A DNA stretch of 13,560 bases, from the NCBI GenBank assembly GCA_029266015.1, contig JAJUFK010000038.1:1-13560 (forward strand), given 5' to 3'. Positions 8,485 through 13,560 of the stretch are shown piece by piece (the stretch's first letter is position 1; each line of letters opens with the position of its first letter). The notes under the pieces are model-generated. The model did not search any database. It saw only the letters and a program-made list of their open reading frames with translations, and was not told the DNA's origin. Both the position numbers and the translations under genes were made by a program. Source of the stretch: Bacteroidota bacterium. GTDB lineage: Bacteria > Bacteroidota > Bacteroidia > Bacteroidales > UBA1715.

Positions 8485-9273
8485 ATGGCAGAAAATTTAA
8501 ATATAATCATGCAAAAACAAATTACACGCATGACAAACCGATTACACAATGTGTATGAAAAACGTGTGAGTATTGCCAATGACAAACGATTTGCAATTGA
8601 GCAATTTGAGAAACGATTGCAGGCAGTTACAGAATTTCGCAAAGATTTTAATGAGGATTTTAAAGAAATAATTGAAGCAATCGAACATGATTATAAACTC
8701 GGAAATTCGGTAGAACTATCAATTAAAAAATTTAGGAAGAATATTGAAAATCGAATTGAAATTCAGAATATTACACAAGATTTTGTTCAGATTGATGAAA
8801 ATGAAGTCGAAACAATTTGCGAGCAACCTTTAGATAATGTTTTTACTAAATTATCCGACATGGATATAGTTTGGCTTTTTGTTCAACATAAAGCTTATGA
8901 AAACTTTTTAGAATTTATTGAAACACAAGCATTACAATATTCACAAACCACTCAAAGCTCAGAATCAGTAAAGCAAGAAAAGGATTTGCCAAGTAAAAAT
9001 GATGAATTTACAACAGTTCGTCAAGTATTGGCAATGCATTATTTACTTAAATACTGTCAAGTACGCAATGTAGATGAATCCGTTAAAGCTCGTTTTATTC
9101 ACTTTTTAACATCAAAAAATTACTCGAAAATTTATGACAGAATACGGAATCCTCTCGAAGGTTCATCAAAACGCCTGAAGCAAGACCTTAAATATGTTCG
9201 AGCTTACTTTGAAGAACTTGAAATGACCGAAATAGTGAAGATGATTAGTAATGAGATTGCGGAGTCGGTGTAG
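8485..9273 (+). CDS. Helical protein of unknown function, island-associated
   Basis: I cannot assign this 262-aa protein to a named family. It has no signal peptide or membrane segment. The first 110 residues are highly charged and probably helical, possibly coiled-coil. A Gln/Ser/Lys-rich linker follows around 160-175. The C-terminal 80-90 residues look like a compact helical domain, with a FLTSKNYSKIYDRI segment and a LKQDLKYVRAYFEELEM segment. To my recollection similar C-terminal segments occur in uncharacterised Bacteroidota island proteins next to integrases; this is a memory-based impression. I chose the ATG at 8485 because the frame's earlier TTG at 8455 lies in a -7 promoter box. It follows the integrase by 58 nt, probably with its own promoter, and converges on the Fic gene. 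Confidence 0.65.
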   Translation: MAENLNIIMQKQITRMTNRLHNVYEKRVSIANDKRFAIEQFEKRLQAVTEFRKDFNEDFKEIIEAIEHDYKLGNSVELSIKKFRKNIENRIEIQNITQDFVQIDENEVETICEQPLDNVFTKLSDMDIVWLFVQHKAYENFLEFIETQALQYSQTTQSSESVKQEKDLPSKNDEFTTVRQVLAMHYLLKYCQVRNVDESVKARFIHFLTSKNYSKIYDRIRNPLEGSSKRLKQDLKYVRAYFEELEMTEIVKMISNEIAESV

Positions 9274-9329
9274 GATTAATATTTGCAAATAAATAAACAG
9301 TAATTCCTTATTAATCAATTCACATGTCA

Positions 9330-9926
9330 CTACATTCTAGCAAATGAAATTAATTTTGAATAATCTCCTTTATCCGCAGCTTTCACTGATGTTAAATAAT
9401 CGGTTCGTTCATTGCTTACTTTACTTAAATTATTCATGCTCCATGTAAATATCGGCTTCTTGAATATTTGACTAATAATAATATCTGCAATTAAACGAGA
9501 ATGTCTGCCATTTCCATTAGCGAAACAATGAATTGATACTATTCGATGTTTAAATCGTAATGCAAATTCGTCATCATCATATGTATTGTTTGTATGCCAA
9601 AACAAGCTATCATCAAGAAGTTGTTTAAGACTCATTTGTATTTGGAAATATGGCACACCAATATTTTTATTAGTTTTACGATATTCTCCTGCCCAAGTCC
9701 AAATATCTGAAAACATTTTATAATGTAATTGTTTCATAAAATCTTCGGTTAAAATTTGTGATACTGTCCATTTTTTACCTAAAGTCCATTGTATAGCCTT
9801 TTCAATGTTTAATTGCTCAAATTCATCTAATTCAGCACGAGTGGTAATAGATTTTATACGAATACCCTCTTTTTCTTCTTCATCAATGGGCGTTTGCCCC
9901 TCAATATAATCAATAATTAATCCCAT
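9330..9926 (-). CDS. Fic-domain protein, mobile mystery protein B type
   Basis: Fic proteins transfer AMP or another nucleotide/phosphate group to target proteins. This 198-aa protein carries the core motif H133-C-F-A-N-G-N-G-R141-H-S-R144, keeping the catalytic histidine, the anion-binding GNGR and R144. The usual HPF proline is Cys134, and the metal-binding Asp/Glu is Asn137. The flap region (about 75-95, WTWAGEYRKTNKNIG) is typical of short Fic proteins. The N-terminal region around TPIDEEEKEG and ELDEFEQLNIEKAIQW matches my recollection of 'mobile mystery protein B', which always follows an HTH partner on mobile DNA. The start overlaps the partner gene by 10 nt, indicating translational coupling. 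I see no clear (S/T)xxxE(G/N) inhibitory helix. A toxin-like or regulatory activity is likely but unproven. Confidence 0.88.
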   Translation of the reverse strand: MGLIIDYIEGQTPIDEEEKEGIRIKSITTRAELDEFEQLNIEKAIQWTLGKKWTVSQILTEDFMKQLHYKMFSDIWTWAGEYRKTNKNIGVPYFQIQMSLKQLLDDSLFWHTNNTYDDDEFALRFKHRIVSIHCFANGNGRHSRLIADIIISQIFKKPIFTWSMNNLSKVSNERTDYLTSVKAADKGDYSKLISFARM

Positions 9927-10381
9927 AAATATTTTGGCATTGTTCGTTTTATTTCTTCAGCACGATTTGTTATTGCTTTTTCAAGTCGTTCACGTGAATT
10001 TCCCTGCTCTTCTAATTCCATCGTTTTTGAGGTGCGACTCACAATATCACGAGCAATTTCTAATGCACGTTGTTCAATCATTGCCTCAATTGATTCGTGT
10101 TTTGAAATAAATCCATATACCAAACGCAAATCGAGAGCAGCACCTACTTCTTGTAACGATTTTATGGTTATGGAACCATTTGCCTCACGTTGTTCAATTT
10201 CTTTGACACTTTGCGGAGTTATATTAAGCCGAACTGCAAGTTGTCGTAAAGACATTTTTAGAGCTGTGCGTACCGAATGTATCCACCCTTCTGATGGTAC
10301 AATAACAGATTCTAGTGTTCTAAAAACAGCCAATTTTTTATCGGTCTGTTCAATTAATAATTTATGTTTTAGTAAGTCCAT
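9917..10381 (-). CDS. HTH regulator, mobile mystery protein A type
   Basis: This 154-aa protein has a Cro/XRE-like helix-turn-helix at about 33-90, centred on SLRQLAVRLNITPQSVKEIE. A helical, charged C-terminal half (about 95-150) ends KRTMPKYLWD. Its size, HTH and position directly before a Fic gene match 'mobile mystery protein A', a family found with protein B on plasmids, islands and other mobile DNA. The two genes overlap by 10 nt. The gene has a textbook promoter and three repeated AAGG-N6-CCTT-type sites upstream, one immediately before its start codon. I infer that it binds them and represses its own operon, and may also neutralise the Fic partner, as in toxin-antitoxin pairs. The functional link is inference; the family assignment rests on architecture and neighbour. 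Confidence 0.85.
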   Translation of the reverse strand: MDLLKHKLLIEQTDKKLAVFRTLESVIVPSEGWIHSVRTALKMSLRQLAVRLNITPQSVKEIEQREANGSITIKSLQEVGAALDLRLVYGFISKHESIEAMIEQRALEIARDIVSRTSKTMELEEQGNSRERLEKAITNRAEEIKRTMPKYLWD

Positions 10382-10460
10382 AAGGTTATATCCTTAAATT
10401 TTAATGCAAATATAAGGCAATAACCTTTATTTTGCAAATATATTTTAAGGATATAGCCTG
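10382..10460. promoter_or_regulatory. Three phased AAGG-N6-CCTT operator sites
   Basis: Site 1 is AAGGTTATATCCTT (10382-10395), site 2 AAGGCAATAACCTT (10414-10427) and site 3 AAGGATATAGCCTG (10447-10460; last base off). Starts are 32 and 33 bp apart, about three helical turns, so bound proteins would sit on the same face. Sites 1 and 3 are also halves of a larger inverted repeat: 10384-10398 against 10444-10458, 14 of 15 bases paired. Site 1 abuts the start codon of the HTH gene and site 2 lies between its promoter boxes. Confidence 0.75.
10407..10438 (-). promoter_or_regulatory. Promoter of the mobile mystery A/B operon
   Basis: On the minus strand TTTG (10438-10435), a 20-base spacer and TATATTTG (10414-10407) match the Bacteroidota consensus almost perfectly. 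Transcription would start near 10400, about 20 nt before the ATG at 10381. A second TATATTTG (10442-10435) overlaps the -33 box and might be an alternative start region. Operator site 2 lies in the spacer, and site 1 falls around or just after the start point. Confidence 0.8.
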
Positions 10461-10693
10461 TTTAATTCCATTGCAATATTTACAAAATACTCGAAATTCA
10501 GAAACAACAAAATTATTAGTTACGTATTGATAATGCATTATTTAATTCAAATTATACGTCTATTAAACGTGTAATCCTATATTTTATAGGCTTTGTAGAG
10601 GCTATGTGTTTGTAAATAAAAATAACCGTGTAATTATCGGTGCAAAAATCAGGTTATACATGTATTACATGTTATATGTTGTATTGTCAAGGG

Positions 10694-10746
10694 TTTTATT
10701 TATAGGCTTTATACGTTTGTTACACGTGTAAAGCCTATAAATAAAA
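10694..10746. repeat. Long perfect inverted repeat (hairpin)
   Basis: The 18-base arms TTTTATTTATAGGCTTTA (10694-10711) and TAAAGCCTATAAATAAAA (10729-10746) pair perfectly. The stem continues inward through 10712-10716 and 10724-10728 (one G-T pair), giving about 23 bp around a 7-nt loop. The parts TATAGGCTTT and ACGTGTAA-CCTATA also occur, in swapped order, at 10567-10594. It could be a bidirectional terminator, an element end or a protein site. Confidence 0.7.
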
Positions 10747-11020
10747 TAATTCCGTAATAATTTATTTGATATTATTAGGTATTTGCAAAATATTTAACAA
10801 TTATTAGAATAGAGAGCAGAGTTACGATTTGCACAAGAATTATTGGGTCACAATATCTCAAAAACCACCGAAATATACACCCATATAATCCCCCAAAAAC
10901 CAAAAAAAATAAAGTTGCCATTTTTTTGATTTGTAACAAATAAATTGCTATTTTTATGCATTAAAATACGTTCGAATAAAAATAAGTAAATAATGACAAA
11001 ATTTAATATGTAACACTTTT

Positions 11021-11067
11021 CATACATATACACCCAAATTAGGTGTATATGTATGACGTTGTCATAC
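11021..11067. repeat. Nested inverted repeats beside the cassette junction
   Basis: CATACATATACACC (11021-11034) and GGTGTATATGTATG (11042-11055) are perfect 14-base arms around a 7-nt loop. Overlapping this, GTATGAC-GTT-GTCATAC (11051-11067) forms a second hairpin, and CATACATATA appears again at 11063-11072. The set ends 6 bases before the cassette boundary. It could act as an element end, an operator or a cruciform near the recombination site. Confidence 0.65.
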
Positions 11068-11099
11068 ATATAAATAAGTTAGCGGTAATTTAACCAGAT

Positions 11100-11104
11100 A
11101 GGAG
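11100..11104 (+). promoter_or_regulatory. Strong Shine-Dalgarno of blaVEB
   Basis: AGGAG ends 9 bases before the ATG at 11114, inside the cassette leader. Other genes here have A-rich leaders without a comparable purine block. It fixes the bla start and would work in a wide range of hosts. Confidence 0.7.
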
Positions 11105-11113
11105 TACAGACAT

Positions 11114-12013
11114 ATGAAAATCGTAAAAAGGATATTATTAGTATTGTTAAGTTTATTTTTTACAGTTGTGTATTCAAATGCTCAAACTGACAACTTAACT
11201 TTGAAAATTGAGAATGTTTTAAAGGCAAAAAATGCCAGAATAGGAGTAGCAATATTCAACAGCAATGAGAAGGATACTTTTAAGATTAATAACGACTTCC
11301 ATTTCCCGATGCAAAGCGTTATGAAATTTCCGATTGCTTTAGCCGTTTTGTCTGAGATAGATAAAGGGAATCTTTCTTTTGAACAAAAAATAGAGATTAC
11401 CCCTCAAGACCTTTTGCCTAAAACGTGGAGTCCGATTAAAGAGGAATTCCCTAATGGAACAACTTTGACGATTGAACAAATACTAAATTATACAGTATCA
11501 GAGAGCGACAATATTGGTTGTGATATTTTGCTAAAATTAATCGGAGGAACTGATTCTGTTCAAAAATTCTTGAATGCTAATCATTTCACTGATATTTCAA
11601 TCAAAGCAAACGAAGAACAAATGCACAAGGATTGGAATACCCAATATCAAAATTGGGCAACCCCAACAGCGATGAACAAACTGTTAATAGATACTTATAA
11701 TAATAAGAACCAATTACTTTCTAAAAAAAGTTATGATTTTATTTGGAAAATTATGAGAGAAACAACAACAGGAAGTAACCGATTAAAAGGACAATTACCA
11801 AAGAATACAATTGTTGCTCATAAAACAGGGACTTCCGGAATAAATAATGGAATTGCAGCAGCCACTAATGATGTTGGGGTAATTACTTTACCGAATGGAC
11901 AATTAATTTTTATAAGCGTATTTGTTGCAGAGTCCAAAGAAACTTCGGAAATTAATGAAAAGATTATTTCAGACATTGCAAAAATAACGTGGAATTACTA
12001 TTTGAATAAATAA
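11114..12013 (+). CDS. blaVEB: VEB-family class A extended-spectrum beta-lactamase
   Basis: This periplasmic serine beta-lactamase hydrolyses penicillins and oxyimino-cephalosporins such as ceftazidime. The 299-aa length and almost the whole sequence match VEB enzymes as I remember them. Residues 1-23 are a signal peptide ending YSNA. Active-site motifs are all present: S68-V-M-K71, S131-D-N133, the omega-loop glutamate E167 followed by the subclass A2 QMH segment (H171 where most class A enzymes have Asn), and K237-T-G239. The gene is therefore intact and probably active. I cannot give the allele number; residues V18 and F56 are the ones to check. The start is fixed by AGGAG and the signal peptide. 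It is the sole gene of an integron-type cassette. No convincing promoter is visible, so expression depends on upstream transcription. Confidence 0.96.
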   Translation: MKIVKRILLVLLSLFFTVVYSNAQTDNLTLKIENVLKAKNARIGVAIFNSNEKDTFKINNDFHFPMQSVMKFPIALAVLSEIDKGNLSFEQKIEITPQDLLPKTWSPIKEEFPNGTTLTIEQILNYTVSESDNIGCDILLKLIGGTDSVQKFLNANHFTDISIKANEEQMHKDWNTQYQNWATPTAMNKLLIDTYNNKNQLLSKKSYDFIWKIMRETTTGSNRLKGQLPKNTIVAHKTGTSGINNGIAAATNDVGVITLPNGQLIFISVFVAESKETSEINEKIISDIAKITWNYYLNK

Positions 12014-12021
12014 AAAACTAC

Positions 12022-12154
12022 CGCTAACACTGGCTCATAGGCAATGGCGGGTTGAAGTGCAATTTGCAAAGTCGGTAGCCCGCCCGAGCGTTTTCTCGGT
12101 TTGACAGGAAAGGCTCACGCAAACCGCCACTGCCCATAGCCCAAACCGTTAGCG
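12022..12154 (+). repeat. attC recombination site (59-base element), 133 bp
   Basis: It runs from the inverse core CGCTAAC (12022-12028) to the core GTTAGCG (12148-12154). Inner arms pair with a few bulges: 12032-12053 (GGCTCATAGGCAATGGCGG and on) against 12122-12141 (AACCGCCACTGCCCATAGCC), giving the folded hairpin IntI recognises. The region is clearly GC-richer than its surroundings. The 133-bp size agrees with what I recall for the veb-1 attC. Cleavage would fall between G12148 and T12149. Confidence 0.88.
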
Positions 12155-12189
12155 GTCATTGTAACGGACGACACAGCATTGAGATAATT

Positions 12190-12318
12190 ATGAATGAAAT
12201 TGAAGCATACATAAAGCAGTTTCCCGATAACGTTCAGGAAACTTTGCAAAACATTAGGAAGTTAATAAATGACAACGCACCTAACGCAGACGAACTTTTT
12301 GCTTACGGAATGCCAGCC
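12190..12318 (+). pseudogene. Truncated DUF1801-type gene, second cassette
   Basis: Forty-three codons read MNEIEAYIKQFPDNVQETLQ and continue to ELFAYGMPA before a TGA (12319-12321). This matches the N-terminus of DUF1801 proteins (YdhG-like small proteins, over 100 residues), in which the YGMPA motif normally continues with an aromatic residue and a long C-terminal part. Similarity ends at the GCC codon at 12318, which I take as the junction with the inserted element. The gene begins 41 bases after the attC cleavage point, so it was the gene of the next cassette. It is too short to be functional, and its attC is not visible. Family assignment comes from the short N-terminal match only. Confidence 0.7.
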
Positions 12319-12348
12319 TGAGTTTCCACGCAAAAATGCAATAGAAAC

Positions 12349-12423
12349 ATACGAATATTCGTATATGCTTGAAAATAAAGAGCTATAATCAATTTTGCTT
12401 TTTAAAGTATAAAAGCAAAATTG
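12349..12423. repeat. Palindrome and hairpin at the end of the insertion sequence
   Basis: ATACGAATATTCGTAT (12349-12364) is a perfect 16-bp palindrome. CAATTTTGCTTTT (12390-12402) and AAAAGCAAAATTG (12411-12423) are perfect 13-base arms around an 8-nt loop, 63 bp after the transposase stop. The second may terminate the transposase transcript, though a long T tract is lacking on the minus strand; the first may be a transposase or regulator site. Confidence 0.5.
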
Positions 12424-12485
12424 TTTCGACAAGTTTATTAGAAAATCGATTCTTTTTTTAAGAAAGCACTTGATTGCTAATTATT

Positions 12486-13560
12486 TTATTTTAATTGGCA
12501 AGTAATACAATGTTCTGAATCAAACCTTTTATTTTCGATTGCTCTACTTTTTACGGCTTGTATAGTTTGTTCTTTAAATTTGTTTTTATCGGGGATTGTT
12601 CCAGTAAGAACCTCTTCGGGATTAAGTCCATAAAATTCAATTGGAAACCATTCTTGATTATGAAATATTTTATATTGTTCAACAAATATTTTTAAGTCTT
12701 CACTATTTTTTGGAATTTTACCTGCCATAAATACATTTTTAAAAATGTGATTACAGCTCTCTACCATATTGTTCGATATTGAATTGTCTTTTTTTGCAAT
12801 AATTTTCACGACGTTGATTTGTTCGTTGTTTGCAATCCATTTTAGGACTTCTCCAGCATTTTCGCTACCACCATCGCTCACTATGCTTATAGCTTCTTCA
12901 TTTGCTCTTATTCCATGCTTGTTGAACGTTTCTATAAGCACATCTCGAATATACGAAGAATTACCAGCAGGCACAATTGCTCCGTGTAATATTGCTTTTG
13001 AGTAATTATCTTTAACAAATACTACTCTACATTTCCCTTCTAATTCAGTTAAAACAAAAGTAGTGTCAATATGAATATATTCAAATACTTTTGTTGCTCT
13101 GAATGAATTATTTGGAGTAAATTTTTTATGTTTCAATCTATGAACGGAATGTAAAAATGCATATTTATAAAATGTTGATAACGAGCAATAAAGTTGTCCA
13201 TTCCGTTTCAATCTAAGAAACGTAGATGAAAGAAAATTGTAACAGTTTTCGGGAGCATGTAACGCATCATAAATAACCATATTTTCTTTTATAGTAAGTT
13301 GATTTGTATGCGTTCTAAAGCAAAGATTAAGAACCGATGCCGTACAATGCAATTTATTTTTCCACCTATAATATTGATTTGTAGAAATTTTAAATATTTT
13401 GCAAGCTACCCCTAATGTTATGTCAGGTATTATTCTATCTATAGTTTTAATTATTGTAGCAATATTTTTTTTGAATACTTTTTTGTGTGAAGGTACATTT
13501 GCAAAAATAGTGGTAAAAGAAAAAATAATACGAGAACAAATATTGATTGATTTTTTAATG
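12486..13560 (-). CDS. DDE transposase with integrase-like core, 5' end off-window
   Basis: The frame is open from the stop at 12486 to the right edge, at least 357 codons, so the true start lies beyond 13560. The TTG at 13352 is not its start. The N-terminal part includes a helix-turn-helix-like stretch (GVACKIFKISTNQYYRW, near 13368-13418). The catalytic core has D at EYIHIDTTFV (near 13065), D at IVSDGGSEN (near 12873) and E at NNMVESCNH (near 12759), with 37 residues between the last two, as in the retroviral-integrase fold. It would cut and join the element ends. It is related to IS3/IS481-like enzymes in fold, but I cannot place it in a named IS family. It ends with a CxxC (HCITCQLK). 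No frameshift is seen in the visible part. Confidence 0.8.
   Translation of the reverse strand, partial: IKKSINICSRIIFSFTTIFANVPSHKKVFKKNIATIIKTIDRIIPDITLGVACKIFKISTNQYYRWKNKLHCTASVLNLCFRTHTNQLTIKENMVIYDALHAPENCYNFLSSTFLRLKRNGQLYCSLSTFYKYAFLHSVHRLKHKKFTPNNSFRATKVFEYIHIDTTFVLTELEGKCRVVFVKDNYSKAILHGAIVPAGNSSYIRDVLIETFNKHGIRANEEAISIVSDGGSENAGEVLKWIANNEQINVVKIIAKKDNSISNNMVESCNHIFKNVFMAGKIPKNSEDLKIFVEQYKIFHNQEWFPIEFYGLNPEEVLTGTIPDKNKFKEQTIQAVKSRAIENKRFDSEHCITCQLK

Larger units (their letters stand above)
10461..11078. other. Gene-free AT-rich region with inverted repeats
   Basis: I see no convincing gene here. Besides the two large inverted repeats listed separately, it holds a compact palindrome CCTATA-TTT-TATAGG (10576-10590), the 10-bp palindrome ATACATGTAT (10656-10665) and three copies of CGTGTAA (10568, 10626, 10725). 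No integron integrase gene, no attI1-like sequence and no CGCTAAC box precede the cassette junction at 11078/11079. Confidence 0.6.
11079..12148 (+). mobile_element. blaVEB integron gene cassette (integrase-less context)
   Basis: The cassette runs from the TT of G|TTAGCGG (11078/11079) to the G of the second G|TTAGCGG (12148/12149), 1070 bp in all. It contains one gene, blaVEB, and a 3' attC site, as a standard mobile cassette does. The left flank shows no attI1 or attC. The DNA after 12148 starts in a similar way (TTAGCGGTCATTGTAAC against TTAGCGGTAATTTAACC), so a second cassette follows. The cassette could be mobilised by any IntI supplied in trans; none is seen in this window. Confidence 0.88.
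12319..13560 (-). mobile_element. Insertion sequence, partial, interrupting the second cassette
   Basis: The element seems to start with TGAGTTTCCACG at about 12319, where the DUF1801 reading frame is cut, and contains a DDE transposase on the minus strand that runs off the window. Between the transposase stop and the junction lie 167 non-coding bases rich in palindromes. The other end, and hence the terminal inverted repeats and target duplication, is outside the window, so the exact boundary and family are uncertain. Confidence 0.65.

Noticed and set aside
10030..10039. AGGTGCGACT identical to 6534-6543, a possible attachment-site pair
   Set aside because: Only 10 bases, inside the HTH coding region, and without further similarity on either side.
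10926..10954. Sigma70-like promoter TTGATT-N17-TATTTT upstream of blaVEB
   Set aside because: Such matches are expected by chance in DNA this AT-rich, and the enterobacterial form is not the Bacteroidota consensus; 160 bp and two hairpins separate it from the gene.
10848..11069. 73-aa open frame on the minus strand in the non-coding region
   Set aside because: Low-complexity hydrophobic AT-rich translation running through the perfect inverted repeats, with no recognisable motif; best explained as a chance frame.
10930..11078. An attI or preceding attC at the left end of the blaVEB cassette
   Set aside because: No CGCTAAC-like inverse core and no similarity to the attI1 end; only G|TTAGCGG itself is present.
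13350..13352. TTG as the transposase start codon
   Set aside because: The frame continues without a stop to the window edge and encodes an HTH-like segment upstream, so the gene simply runs off the window.
1..13560. CRISPR arrays, tRNA or rRNA genes
   Set aside because: No regularly spaced direct repeats and no recognisable tRNA or rRNA sequence was seen on either strand.

Overview
The window looks like chromosomal DNA from an AT-rich member of the Bacteroidota. The evidence is the protein types (a Bacteroidales-like DnaK, and pheT standing apart from pheS), A-rich leaders with few Shine-Dalgarno sequences, and several promoters of the Bacteroidota form TTTG-N19-22-TAnnTTTG. Phylum is fairly safe; order or genus is not claimed.

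Positions 1-6450 are ordinary core genome: a small membrane protein and surE (minus strand), pheT diverging from surE, a YkgJ-type cysteine-cluster gene converging on pheT with a 9-nt tail overlap, and dnaK with a strong intrinsic terminator. A perfect 9+1+9 palindrome lies about 120 bp upstream of dnaK.

Positions about 6460-10460 look like a mobile or island segment. A small protein with a zinc-ribbon-like cysteine pattern and two helix-turn-helix domains is followed at once by a complete tyrosine recombinase, then by an unrecognised 262-aa protein. Converging on these is the two-gene module 'mobile mystery protein A' (HTH) and 'mobile mystery protein B' (Fic). Its promoter region holds three AAGG-N6-CCTT-type sites spaced 32-33 bp apart, one between the promoter boxes, which suggests autorepression by the HTH protein.

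Positions 10461-11078 carry no convincing gene but several long inverted repeats. Next comes the most notable item: an intact class A extended-spectrum beta-lactamase of the VEB family, laid out as an integron gene cassette (11079-12148). It starts at a G|TTAGCGG core site, has an AGGAG ribosome site, and ends with a 133-bp attC site (12022-12154). No integron integrase, attI1 or upstream attC is visible. A second cassette begins after attC with the first 43 codons of a DUF1801-type gene, cut off at about 12318 by an insertion sequence whose DDE transposase (minus strand) runs off the right edge.

Taken together, a conserved core locus is followed by layered accessory DNA: recombinase module, Fic/HTH module, resistance cassette and insertion sequence. 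The beta-lactamase would act in the periplasm. The Fic/HTH pair is probably a toxin-antitoxin-like or island-maintenance system. Whether the recombinase moves all of this as one unit cannot be decided here, because no pair of attachment sites could be recognised.
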